Source: Roseburia sp.
Lineage (GTDB): Bacteria; Bacillota; Clostridia; Lachnospirales; Lachnospiraceae
Assembly: GCA_017937095.1 (NCBI GenBank)
Contig: JAGBEG010000017.1
Span: forward strand, 124,001 to 188,000
Reading direction: 5' to 3'
DNA: 64,000 nucleotides
Part shown: in pieces, positions 7,850 to 16,310 of the stretch
Numbering within the stretch: position 1 is the stretch's first letter
Layout of the letters: the number at the start of each line of letters is the position of its first letter
Translations under genes and position numbers: made by a program
Notes under the pieces: model-generated
Database searches by the model: none
Seen by the model: the letters and a program-made list of their open reading frames with translations, nothing else
What the model was told of the DNA's origin: nothing

Positions 7850-8466
7850 GGATGAATATTATTACGATCAGCCGTGAATTTGGCAGCGGCGGCAGAGAAT
7901 TAGGAAAACGCATTGCCGATCTGCTGGAATATGACTATTATGACCGTGAAATCATTACCGCGATTGCAAAGCAAAAAGGACTTGATGAAGGCTATGTGGA
8001 AAAGGCTTTGGAAAATCGTACATGGCAGACGATGCCGCTGACATATCGTCAGTCTTTTGCCGGCATGAACAGGATGCAGTCGACACAGATGAACCTTTTG
8101 GTCGCGCAGAAGCAGGTGATTGAGGGGATTGCAAAAGCCGGGAGAGATTGCGTGATTGTCGGGCGGAATGCCGATGCGCTGCTTGCGGACAGGAAGCCTT
8201 TTAGCATTTTCGTATGTGCCGGGATGGATGCAAAAATCCGCCGCTGCATGGAAAGAGCCGGGAATGGAGAAGGATTGTCCCGCAGGGAAATTGAAAATAA
8301 TATCCGCAGCATTGACAGAAGCCGGGCAAAGACCCGTGAAATGATTTCCGGCGGCAAATGGGGAGATTGCGGCACATATCATCTTACAATCAATACTACG
8401 GATTGGAATATCAGAGAATTAGCGCCGGCGGTTGCAGAATTTGCTTCCCGCTGGTTCGGGAGGTAA
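7846..8466 (+). CDS. Cytidylate kinase-like family protein
   Basis: 206 residues. The N-terminus ITISREFGSGGRELGKRI is the P-loop of the cytidylate-kinase-like family, and RSRAKTREMISGGKWGD near the C-terminus is the nucleotide-binding lid typical of these Clostridial proteins. It is shorter and divergent from true Cmk, so its substrate is uncertain. The start overlaps the MarR stop (ATGA) with AAAGGAG upstream; an ATG at 7852 is an alternative. The MATE gene follows directly after 2 bp. Confidence 0.85.
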   Translation: MRMNIITISREFGSGGRELGKRIADLLEYDYYDREIITAIAKQKGLDEGYVEKALENRTWQTMPLTYRQSFAGMNRMQSTQMNLLVAQKQVIEGIAKAGRDCVIVGRNADALLADRKPFSIFVCAGMDAKIRRCMERAGNGEGLSRREIENNIRSIDRSRAKTREMISGGKWGDCGTYHLTINTTDWNIRELAPAVAEFASRWFGR

Positions 8467-8468
8467 TT

Positions 8469-9797
8469 ATGCATATCCAGCTTTCAGATCATTTCAATTA
8501 TAGAAAACTATTGCGATTTGCTTTTCCGTCGATCCTTATGATGGTATTTACATCGTTGTACAGTATCGTGGACGGTTTCTTTGTTTCAAATTTCGTGGGG
8601 AAAACTCCGTTTGCTGCGGTCAATCTGATTATGCCTGTCATAATGATTCTGGCGTCTGTCGGCTTTATGTTCGGTGCGGGAGGAAGCGCTCTGGTTTCAA
8701 AGATTATGGGAGAGGGCGACAATGACAGGGCGCAGCGTCTGTTTTCCCTGTTCGTATATTGCACCGCAGTCAGCGGCATTGTGATCGCGGTAATCGTGTT
8801 TTTCCTTCTGCGCCCGATTGCTGCGGCGCTTGGAGCGGAGGGCGCGCTGTTAGATAACAGTGTGACCTACGGGCGGATTCTGCTGCTGTCGCTTCCCTTT
8901 TATATGCTTCAGTATGAATTTCAAAGCTTTTACATAACGGCGGAGAAACCGCAGCTTGGTCTTGGCGTTACGCTGATCTGCGGCGTCGCGAACATGGTGC
9001 TGGATGCGCTGTTCATAGCGGGCTTCTCATGGGGGCTTGCCGGCGCCGCAGCAGCGACTGCAATCAGTCAGGTATTAGGCGGAATCATTCCCATTATTTA
9101 TTTTAGCAGACAAAATTCCAGCCTGCTGCGTTTGACAAAAACGAAATTTGACGGAGGCGCTTTGGTGAAAGCCTGCACAAACGGTTCTTCGGAATTAATG
9201 AGCAATATTTCAACTTCGATTGTAAGTATGCTGTACAATATTCAGTTAATGAAATATGCAGGGGAGAACGGTATTGCCGCATATGGTGTACTGATGTATG
9301 TAAATATGATCTTCCTTGGGGTATTTATTGGCTATTCCACGGGAACGGCGCCGATTGTCAGCTATCATTACGGCGCGAAAAATTACAGTGAAATGAAAGG
9401 TCTGTTAAAAAAGAGCCTTGCCATTATAGGATTTTTTGCGGTAGCGATGTTTGTTCTGGCGGAACTTCTGGCAAAGCCTCTGGCAGGAATTTTTGTAAGT
9501 TATGACGCAGAGCTTCTGGCGATGACGGTGAGGGCCTTCCGCATTTATTCTTTTTCGTTCCTGTTCTCAAGCGTTGCCGTATACGGTTCCTCATTCTTTA
9601 CGGCATTGAACGACGGTCTGACCTCGGCGTTGATCTCCTTTTTGCGAACCCTGCTGTTTCAGGTCGGAGCGGTGCTGATTCTGCCTGTAATTTTCGGAAT
9701 CGACGGCGTATGGGCTTCGGTCGTGGCGGCGGAACTGGCGGCGGCTGTCATGACGGTGTTGTTCATTGTTTTTAAGAAAAAGAAATACCATTATTGA
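8469..9797 (+). CDS. MATE family efflux transporter
   Basis: 442 residues, about 12 membrane segments. The opening FNYRKLLRFAFPSILMMVFT, followed by the segment around YSIVDGFFVSNFVG, is typical of NorM/DinF-like multidrug exporters. These export cationic or drug-like compounds using ion gradients. Start is the ATG after GGGAGG at 8458-8463, at the end of the kinase gene; the frame is open further upstream but the upstream part overlaps that gene. It is the last gene of the MarR operon and is followed by a terminator. Confidence 0.93.
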   Translation: MHIQLSDHFNYRKLLRFAFPSILMMVFTSLYSIVDGFFVSNFVGKTPFAAVNLIMPVIMILASVGFMFGAGGSALVSKIMGEGDNDRAQRLFSLFVYCTAVSGIVIAVIVFFLLRPIAAALGAEGALLDNSVTYGRILLLSLPFYMLQYEFQSFYITAEKPQLGLGVTLICGVANMVLDALFIAGFSWGLAGAAAATAISQVLGGIIPIIYFSRQNSSLLRLTKTKFDGGALVKACTNGSSELMSNISTSIVSMLYNIQLMKYAGENGIAAYGVLMYVNMIFLGVFIGYSTGTAPIVSYHYGAKNYSEMKGLLKKSLAIIGFFAVAMFVLAELLAKPLAGIFVSYDAELLAMTVRAFRIYSFSFLFSSVAVYGSSFFTALNDGLTSALISFLRTLLFQVGAVLILPVIFGIDGVWASVVAAELAAAVMTVLFIVFKKKKYHY

Positions 9798-9840
9798 ATG
9801 TAAGAAAATGTAATTATTTTATCAAGTGAATGAAGTTTAG

Positions 9841-9876
9841 AGCAACCTTTAGGAAATCTTTAGGTTGCTTTTATTT
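9841..9876 (+). terminator. Rho-independent terminator after the MATE gene
   Basis: AGCAACCT (9841-9848) pairs with AGGTTGCT (9862-9869), followed by TTTATTTTGTT. Confidence 0.8.
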
Positions 9877-9932
9877 TGTTTTTAAGCGCCCGCGCTAAGA
9901 TAGAATCATAAAAAAGCAAAGGAGAAGTCGTT

Positions 9933-10640
9933 ATGATAAAGATAAACGGACTTACGAAGAGCTATCGGAACAAGCGGGTCGTAGACGGGCTTTCTTTTGA
10001 AATCGAAGAAGGCGGGCTGTTCGCGCTGCTCGGAAGCAACGGGGCGGGGAAGAGCACGACGATCAAAATGATTCTGGGGCTGGTGAAAAAGGATGCGGGG
10101 GAAATAGTGCTTCCCGAGGGAAAGAAAATCGGATATTCGCCGGAGACGCCTCATTTTCCGCCGTTTCTGACCGGGGAAGAGGTGCTGCGGTATTACGGCG
10201 AACTACAGGGTATTGCAAAGAAAGAATTAAAGGCGACATGCGAAAGACTGCTGGAGGTGGTCGGACTGGACAGCGACGGCACGAAGGTGCGCCATTACTC
10301 CAAGGGAATGCTGCAGCGGCTCGCGCTGGCGCAGGCGCTTTTGGGCGCCCCGGAAATACTGATTCTGGACGAGCCGTGCGCGGGCTTAGACGCGATGGGA
10401 AGACTGGAAATGCTTGAGCTGATCCGTGGATTTAAGGAGCAGGGCAGGACGATTATCATGAACTCCCACATCCTAAGCGACATTGAGAAGGTCTGTGACG
10501 GCGGCATTATCATGAAAACAGGAAAAAAGGTAAAGGCATTTAAAAAGAGCGACCTGACGGAAGAGAGGACGCTTGAGGAACTGTTCGTTCAGTCCGTGGG
10601 CGGCGCTTTAGGAGAGAGAGGAGAAGCGGTATGTGGGTGA
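9933..10640 (+). CDS. ABC transporter ATP-binding protein (ABC-2 exporter type)
   Basis: 235 residues with Walker A LLGSNGAGKSTTIKM, signature HYSKGMLQRLALAQAL and Walker B ILILDEPCAGLD. The short length and the downstream ABC-2 permease indicate an exporter ATPase. It starts at an ATG after AAAGGAG and overlaps the permease gene by 10 bp. The cluster continues with a zincin and a two-component system. Substrate unknown; peptide or antimicrobial export is one possibility. Confidence 0.92.
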   Translation: MIKINGLTKSYRNKRVVDGLSFEIEEGGLFALLGSNGAGKSTTIKMILGLVKKDAGEIVLPEGKKIGYSPETPHFPPFLTGEEVLRYYGELQGIAKKELKATCERLLEVVGLDSDGTKVRHYSKGMLQRLALAQALLGAPEILILDEPCAGLDAMGRLEMLELIRGFKEQGRTIIMNSHILSDIEKVCDGGIIMKTGKKVKAFKKSDLTEERTLEELFVQSVGGALGERGEAVCG

Positions 10641-11389
10641 TTACGAAAAATGCATTGCGGGAACGCATAAGGAGAAAAGAGTTTTTTATTGTGGTGGCAG
10701 TCGGAATCCTGATTCTTCTGCTGTGCAGCAGCGGTACGGCGACGATCACGATGAACGGAGAGCCGATTACAGGCTTTGATCATATGATCGTGGTGATGCA
10801 CACGATAGTCGCAGCGGTGGGCTGTCTGCTTGCTGCCGTTCTTGGCATCCGGACAATTCCAAATGAATACGAGAGAAAAGACAGTCATTTGATCTGGGTC
10901 AGGGGAATCAGTCAGCCGGTCTATCACGGCGGGCTGACGCTTGCCAATATGCTTAGCGCCATGCTTGCGACAGGGATTCTTTATCTCGCGCTGGCGGTCT
11001 ACGTTGCGGCAAACGGCAGAGTGGATTATCTTGTGCGGATGCTGCCTGCGTTTTTGATCGTATGTATTGCCGTGGCGGCGGCAAGCCTGTTTACAAGTGT
11101 CTTAAGCATCGTGCTGCCGACGGCGCTGGTGGGCGTTCTTGGAATTTTGTTCGCACTGGGAGGCATTTTGCACGGAATCTTAAGTCTCTATAAAAATATC
11201 GCAGGCGGCGTCGCGGGAACTTTGCTGAAAGGTCTGCTCTTTGTACTGCCGGACATGAACGGAATACAGCAGCAGGCGAGAAGGCTGATGGCGCAGGAGG
11301 GCGTGGATATGCATCTGATCCTGACGGGACTTCTGGCAGTCTATGTGCTGTCGCTTGGCATTCTGGTGTTCCGGCGCAGGGAAGCTTAG
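10631..11389 (+). CDS. ABC-2 type permease
   Basis: 252 residues with about six hydrophobic segments and a basic N-terminus (MWVITKNALRERIRRKEF) typical of NosY-like ABC-2 permeases. It overlaps the ATPase gene and is preceded by GAGAGAGGAGAAG. Its last codons lie inside a 48-bp tandem duplication (11378-11473) that repeats the end of the gene including the stop codon. It presumably pairs with the ATPase to move an unidentified substrate. Confidence 0.9.
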   Translation: MWVITKNALRERIRRKEFFIVVAVGILILLLCSSGTATITMNGEPITGFDHMIVVMHTIVAAVGCLLAAVLGIRTIPNEYERKDSHLIWVRGISQPVYHGGLTLANMLSAMLATGILYLALAVYVAANGRVDYLVRMLPAFLIVCIAVAAASLFTSVLSIVLPTALVGVLGILFALGGILHGILSLYKNIAGGVAGTLLKGLLFVLPDMNGIQQQARRLMAQEGVDMHLILTGLLAVYVLSLGILVFRRREA

Positions 11390-11473
11390 GAGCGGATGCT
11401 GCATCATGTGGGAAAGCCGCGCAAAAGGGAAGCTTAGGAGCGGATGCTGCATCATGTCAGAAAGCCGCGAAAA
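11378..11473 (+). repeat. 48-bp tandem duplication at the 3' end of the permease gene
   Basis: Copy one spans 11378-11425 and copy two 11426-11473. Both contain GGGAAGCTTAGGAGCGGATG and then CTGCATCATGT, with a few mismatches near the end. The TAG stop of the permease is in copy one, so copy two is untranslated. Confidence 0.9.
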
Positions 11474-11508
11474 GCGGAGAAGAAAACATAAAAAGGAGAG
11501 GACAGGCA

Positions 11509-12468
11509 ATGAAAGCATTTCATATTTTATACGGGGCGGCAGGCGTACTTCTTGCGGCAGCCACCGTGCTTACCGGAGATTACGGACTTTCCAAAACGGA
11601 TATGGAAATCTATGACCGCGCAGTCGGTCTGGAGAATGATATGTCCGAAAACGGATTTTTGGATTTTTCTCCGTCAGACTATAAGATTCGCTTTTTTAAC
11701 GGAGATTGTGATTATGTTGTGGCGGACGGTGAGGTGACAAAGGAGGACGCGGCGTTTGATACATTTGTGGGAACGGCATACGAAATCGACGGAGCGTATC
11801 AGGTCATCCTGCCGACCTATGAGAACTTTTCCGAATTGTTTTCCATGCTGGATTCCGCGCAGCGCATTTCGGACGGGGAGCTGCAATTTGGCGAGGCGGA
11901 TTACAGTGAGGATGCGCATGCGGCTACCCTGTGGCATGAGGCATTTCACGCATGGCAGCTCACAAATTGGGCGGATGAGGTGACTGCCCGCGGTGAGGCG
12001 GCAGATATTTCCGAAGAGGGCGGTTATGAGCAGATCGTGGTAAATGAGGTTGATTCCGATCCGGAATATGTGCTATCCTTTTCACAGGAAATGGAGCTTT
12101 TGCAGAAGGCGTATGAGTCGGACGACGCCGAAGAAAAATGCAGACTGATCCGGGAAGCGCTTGCGCTCTCCGCCGAAATGGAGCAGGGGATGAGCGCGCA
12201 GGCGGCTTATGCGGCGCGGTATTTTGAGACACTTGAGGGCAGTGCACGCTACGTAGAGGCGCAGGCGTACAGGCTGCTCGCCGGTGAGGCGGCATGGAGT
12301 GAGACTTACATGGGAGAGTTTACTTACAGCAACGGCGCGGGAAAATATTATGCGATGGGAATGTTAAAGTGTCTCCTCTTAGACCAGCTTGCGCCGGACT
12401 GGAAGGATGACTTTACGGCGCTGGCAGATCTGGACGAATTTCTGCAGGCGGCAGTCGAAGGGAGATAG
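11509..12468 (+). CDS. Membrane-anchored zincin-like metalloprotease (HEAFH), uncharacterised
   Basis: 319 residues beginning with a signal-anchor (about residues 4-23), so most of the protein lies outside the membrane. H143-E144-x-x-H147 in LWHEAFHAWQ is a zincin HExxH motif, and E243 or E250 in LEGSARYVEAQ is a plausible third zinc ligand (gluzincin-like). No specific family was recognised. It follows the ABC-2 exporter and precedes a two-component system by 11 bp, which suggests a role in processing an exported peptide or sensing envelope stress. It is preceded by AAAAGGAGAGG. Confidence 0.75.
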   Translation: MKAFHILYGAAGVLLAAATVLTGDYGLSKTDMEIYDRAVGLENDMSENGFLDFSPSDYKIRFFNGDCDYVVADGEVTKEDAAFDTFVGTAYEIDGAYQVILPTYENFSELFSMLDSAQRISDGELQFGEADYSEDAHAATLWHEAFHAWQLTNWADEVTARGEAADISEEGGYEQIVVNEVDSDPEYVLSFSQEMELLQKAYESDDAEEKCRLIREALALSAEMEQGMSAQAAYAARYFETLEGSARYVEAQAYRLLAGEAAWSETYMGEFTYSNGAGKYYAMGMLKCLLLDQLAPDWKDDFTALADLDEFLQAAVEGR

Positions 12469-12479
12469 GGAGCAGAGGG

Positions 12480-13184
12480 ATGAAGGAACAGAAATACGTC
12501 GTCCTGGCGGCGGATGACGAGCGGGAGCTTTTGGACACATTAGAGTTATTTTTACAGCGGGAAAATATACTTCTTGTCAAGGCGGCGGACGGCAGGGAGG
12601 CGCTTACGCTCTTTGCGGAAGAACAGCCGGATCTGGTACTGCTTGATATTATGATGCCGCAGGTGGATGGGTTTTCCGTGCTTCGCAAGATCAGGGAGAC
12701 AAGCCATGTCCCGGCGATCATGATGACGGCGCGCGGCGAGGATTATGACAAGATTCTGGGACTCGAACTTGGCGCAGACGATTATGTGACGAAGCCTTAC
12801 AATCCGATGGAGGTCGTGGCGCGCATTAAGGCGCAGCTCAGGCGCACTTACAGCTATGCGGCGCCGCTCGGGGAAAAGGGCGTGTACGAAGCGTTCGGGC
12901 TTGTGGTAGATACAAGAGAATGCTCTGTCAAAAAGTATGGCATGGACATCCTTCTGACCAGAACGGAATACCGGATTTTAGAGCTTTTGATGAAGACGCC
13001 GGGGCGAATCTACACAAAGCAGCAGATTTTCGACTATGCGTGGGAACAGGCGTACATGGGAGATGACGCTACGCTCATGGTCCACATCAGCAATCTGCGC
13101 AATAAGATCGAGGATGATCCAAAGCATCCCATCATGATTAAAACGGTAAAAGGATTGGGGTATCGGTTTGAAAAGGAAAAATAA
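12480..13184 (+). CDS. OmpR/PhoB family response regulator
   Basis: 234 residues: a receiver domain with phospho-acceptor D56 (LVLLDIMMPQVDGF) and the acidic pair DD near residue 14, then a winged-helix DNA-binding domain (LLTRTEYRILELLMK, and the C-terminal VKGLGYRFEKEK). It overlaps the histidine kinase gene by 17 bp and follows the zincin gene by 11 bp, so it probably controls the exporter/zincin cluster. Confidence 0.95.
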   Translation: MKEQKYVVLAADDERELLDTLELFLQRENILLVKAADGREALTLFAEEQPDLVLLDIMMPQVDGFSVLRKIRETSHVPAIMMTARGEDYDKILGLELGADDYVTKPYNPMEVVARIKAQLRRTYSYAAPLGEKGVYEAFGLVVDTRECSVKKYGMDILLTRTEYRILELLMKTPGRIYTKQQIFDYAWEQAYMGDDATLMVHISNLRNKIEDDPKHPIMIKTVKGLGYRFEKEK

Positions 13185-14550
13185 GCGGGGCAGCATTTTC
13201 GGAAAACTGATTGGAAGTTATTTCCTGTTCGCGGCGGTTGCAGTCATCACAGTACTGGTATATGGAGTTGTGCAGCTTTTGGCATTTTCCGGGGGCGATA
13301 TCGACCAGATGAATCCGGGCGCGCTTGTGGCGGAGGATGGGACGCTTGGATCGCTCGACGTTGTTTACCGGTGCGGCGGCTGGGTGGAGTGCCTCGATGA
13401 ACAGTACCGGGTGACCCGTGTATTCGGTGAGAAGCAGACACCGCAGCAAGGCTATACGGAGCGGGAACTTCTGGAGGCGACGGCTTTGAAGAATGAAGGG
13501 AACGACTACTGGGTATTCTGGGAAAGCTATGACAAAGGAAGCTATCTGTTCGTCTTCCCGACAGAGGCCATGAAGCTTACGTTTACTTTTGAACTGGAAG
13601 CATCGGATATGGAGGGAGCGGGAAATGCAATGCTTGCCGCAATGGTGCTGATGCTTATCGCGGAGGGCGTTCTGGTCAGCCTCTATATTTACTGGAAAAT
13701 CAAAAAGCCGTTAAAGCAGACGGTGGAGGGAATGCAGAAAGTGACGCTCGGCAAGCAGCGGGTGCATCTTTCTTTCCGGGCAGAGGGAGAGTTTACGGAA
13801 ATACAGGACGCATTCAATCTTATGATTGACCGTCTGGAAGCGGAGCAGTCGGAGAAGGAGAAGCTGCAGAAGGATCGTCAGCAGATGCTTCTTGAACTGT
13901 CGCATGATTTAAAGACGCCGCTTGCCACGATTAAGAGCAGTGCGGCTGCGCTTATGGAGGGGGTCGTAGCGGAGGAGGAGAAAGCGCGCTATTATCAGAC
14001 GATTGCAGCGAAGAGCGATCGGGTCAACACGATGGCGGATGATATGTTTACCATGCTTAAGATGGAGAGCAGCGATTATAAGCCGACGCTTATCAGGATG
14101 GATTTCTGCGAACTTGTGCGTCAGATCTGCGTGGAACATTATGAGGAGATGGAGCAGGCGGACTTTTCGGTGCAGATTGAGATACCGGAAGAGCCGATAT
14201 GGGTTTTGGCAGATGAGAAGCTGCTGGCGCGTGTTGCGGCAAATTTCATCACAAATGCAGTGAAGTACAATAAGACAGGAAAAGAGATTTCTGTCACCGT
14301 GAAGCGGGAGCGGGATGAGGCAGTGCTTGTTGTAGCAGACGACGGAACGAGGATTGAGGAAAGTGTGCAGCAGAGTATGTTCTTGGCGTTCGTGCGGGGC
14401 GATGCGTCGCGGAGCACAAGCGGCGGTACAGGACTTGGGCTTGCCATCGCAGGGGGCATCGCCCGAAAGCACGGCGGGGAGGTCGGTTACCTCTATGAGC
14501 AGGGGGAAAATAAGTTTTTCCTGCGGCTCCCATGTGCAGAGAATACTTAA
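13168..14550 (+). CDS. Sensor histidine kinase, TTG start
   Basis: 460 residues. The first membrane segment is about residues 12-35, an extracellular region of about 120 residues follows, then a second segment (around 153-175), a HAMP-like region and the kinase core. The phospho-acceptor is H246 in LSHDLKTPLATI; the N box FITNAVKYN and G boxes GTGLGLAIAGGIA are intact. Initiation is at TTG within the end of the response regulator gene. The partner regulator is directly upstream. Confidence 0.93.
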   Translation: MKRKNKRGSIFGKLIGSYFLFAAVAVITVLVYGVVQLLAFSGGDIDQMNPGALVAEDGTLGSLDVVYRCGGWVECLDEQYRVTRVFGEKQTPQQGYTERELLEATALKNEGNDYWVFWESYDKGSYLFVFPTEAMKLTFTFELEASDMEGAGNAMLAAMVLMLIAEGVLVSLYIYWKIKKPLKQTVEGMQKVTLGKQRVHLSFRAEGEFTEIQDAFNLMIDRLEAEQSEKEKLQKDRQQMLLELSHDLKTPLATIKSSAAALMEGVVAEEEKARYYQTIAAKSDRVNTMADDMFTMLKMESSDYKPTLIRMDFCELVRQICVEHYEEMEQADFSVQIEIPEEPIWVLADEKLLARVAANFITNAVKYNKTGKEISVTVKRERDEAVLVVADDGTRIEESVQQSMFLAFVRGDASRSTSGGTGLGLAIAGGIARKHGGEVGYLYEQGENKFFLRLPCAENT

Positions 14551-14626
14551 AAAATCGCATATCATCACCTTGTCAATATAAGTTTATGTTCTCTTTAGAA
14601 AGTTTATGAAAAGTTTACTGAAAATA

Positions 14627-14653
14627 TTAGCACTCGCTATTGACGAGTGCTAA
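14627..14653 (+). promoter_or_regulatory. CIRCE element (HrcA operator)
   Basis: The sequence is TTAGCACTC, nine bases, GAGTGCTAA: a perfect match to the CIRCE consensus bound by the HrcA repressor. It overlaps the -35 box of the promoter at 14640-14668, so heat-shock derepression of the hsp20 gene is expected. Confidence 0.97.
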
Positions 14654-14668
14654 TAATAGTGGTATAAC
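14640..14668 (+). promoter_or_regulatory. Promoter of hsp20
   Basis: TTGACG (14640-14645), 17-bp spacer, TATAAC (14663-14668). The right arm of CIRCE occupies the -35 region. Confidence 0.75.
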
Positions 14669-14759
14669 ATAATCAGAACGAAGGAGATGAGTTCCCAAGT
14701 TCCGGAAATGACAAAGTAAACTGTTTTGATACAACACATATTTTAAGGAGGAATGACCT

Positions 14760-15191
14760 ATGTTGATGCCTAGTATTTTTGGAGAAAGCTTATTTGATGA
14801 TTTGTTTGACGATTTTGCACGTCCGGTTAAGAGCGCGGCAGCGGCGCCTGTTGTGATGCGGACGGATATCAGGGAGAATGAAAACGGTTATGAACTGGAT
14901 ATCGATCTTCCGGGCTATAAGAAGGAGGATGTACAGGCACAACTGCAGAACGGATACCTGACCATCACGGCGGCGACCAATACGAGCAATGAGACAAAGG
15001 ATGACAACGGCAAGTATATCCGCAGAGAGAGATACTACGGAACCTGCAGCAGGAATTTCTACGTCGGCGAGGACGTAAAACAGGAGGATATCAAGGCGAA
15101 GTTCGAGGATGGAATTCTAAAGATTGCTATTCCGAAGAAAGAGGAGAAGCCGGCAGTGGATGAGAACAAGTACATCACGATTGAAGGCTGA
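14760..15191 (+). CDS. Hsp20/alpha-crystallin small heat-shock protein
   Basis: 143 residues with an alpha-crystallin domain: ELDIDLPGYKKEDVQAQLQNGYLTI in the middle, and the C-terminal FEDGILKIAIPKK is the conserved beta-strand and IxI-like segment. It acts as an ATP-independent holdase in the cytoplasm. AAGGAGGAATGACCT precedes the ATG. CIRCE and the promoter lie upstream; a terminator at 15196 separates it from the J-domain gene. Confidence 0.95.
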   Translation: MLMPSIFGESLFDDLFDDFARPVKSAAAAPVVMRTDIRENENGYELDIDLPGYKKEDVQAQLQNGYLTITAATNTSNETKDDNGKYIRRERYYGTCSRNFYVGEDVKQEDIKAKFEDGILKIAIPKKEEKPAVDENKYITIEG

Positions 15192-15195
15192 CGAT

Positions 15196-15239
15196 AAAGG
15201 GGGGATACCGGTTGGGATACTGTGTATCCCCCTTTTTTT
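15196..15239 (+). terminator. Rho-independent terminator after hsp20
   Basis: AAAGGGGGGATAC pairs with GTATCCCCC and is followed by seven T residues. Confidence 0.9.
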
Positions 15240-15292
15240 GTGTTTGCAGATGCACAGCCTTTGTGTTCTTTTTTTGCGGGAGGTGAGGATTA

Positions 15293-16282
15293 ATGGAAAA
15301 AAGAGATTACTATGAAGTGCTTGGCATTAGCCGAAATGCAGACGAGGCGGAAATCAAGCGGGCGTACCGGAAGCTCGCCAAGAAATATCATCCCGATACA
15401 AATCCCGGAGATAAGCAGGCGGAGCAGAAGTTCAAGGAAGCAACAGAGGCGTACGGCGTCTTAAGTGATTCCGAGAAGAAGAAGCTGTATGACCGGTATG
15501 GTTTTGCTGCATTTGAAGAGGGCTTTGCGGAGAATCAGAGCGGATTCGGCGGGGAAAGCGATTTTTCCGGCAGTTTTGGAAACGGCGGAACCTATCGGAG
15601 CTTTCATTTCTCCGGTCAGGATATGGGAGATATTTTCGATGATCTTTTTGGAAATATATTTCACGGACAGGACAAAGACGGATTTCATCGCCGGACGGGA
15701 GGCGATTTCGGCGGCGGGAATTTCAGCGAAAAGGGGGCGAATGCCCGCGCAGAAATGGAAATCAGCTTTGACGAGGCTGTCTTTGGCTGTGATAAAATCC
15801 TGCGGCTGCAGGATGGAAACGGAAAAAACAGCTCGCTTAAGGTGCATATCCCAGCAGGCATTGATGAAGGACAGAGCATCCGGTTAAAAGGCAAAGGCGC
15901 GCCCGGCACGGGAGGGGGAAGCGCCGGAGATCTTATGATTAAGGTGCATATCCTGCCGAAGCCCGGGTACGAGCGGAAGGGAAACGACGTTTATGTGACG
16001 GTGAATATTCCTTACACGACGGCGGTGCTTGGCGGGGAGGCGGTCGTTCCGACCCTGACAGGGAAGGTGTCCTGCAAAATTGCTGCCGGAACGCAGTGCG
16101 GAAGTAAGATCCGTCTGAAAGGAAAAGGAATCCCGTCGATGAAGAATCCGGCAAATAAGGGGGATGAATACATTGTCGTGGGGATAGAAGTACCGCGGGA
16201 GCTGACGCCGGATGAGCAGCAGAAGCTAAAGGAGTACGACAGGGCACGTAAGAGGCATGGACATGGAGGCTCTGCGGCGTAA
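15293..16282 (+). CDS. DnaJ-like co-chaperone without zinc finger (CbpA/type II J-protein)
   Basis: 329 residues: J domain at 1-70 with the HPD motif in [10 protein letters not shown], a Gly/Phe-rich stretch (about 85-150), then the DnaJ C-terminal substrate-binding domains. The four CxxCxGxG repeats of DnaJ are absent, which makes it a CbpA-like type II protein that stimulates DnaK ATPase. No dnaK or grpE is present here. GGGAGGTGAGG precedes the ATG. Coregulation with hsp20 by readthrough past the terminator is possible. Confidence 0.93.
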   Translation: MEKRDYYEVLGISRNADEAEIKRAYRKLAKKYHPDTNPGDKQAEQKFKEATEAYGVLSDSEKKKLYDRYGFAAFEEGFAENQSGFGGESDFSGSFGNGGTYRSFHFSGQDMGDIFDDLFGNIFHGQDKDGFHRRTGGDFGGGNFSEKGANARAEMEISFDEAVFGCDKILRLQDGNGKNSSLKVHIPAGIDEGQSIRLKGKGAPGTGGGSAGDLMIKVHILPKPGYERKGNDVYVTVNIPYTTAVLGGEAVVPTLTGKVSCKIAAGTQCGSKIRLKGKGIPSMKNPANKGDEYIVVGIEVPRELTPDEQQKLKEYDRARKRHGHGGSAA

Positions 16283-16310
16283 TTCTGACATTTCATAAAG
16301 GAGTACAGAT

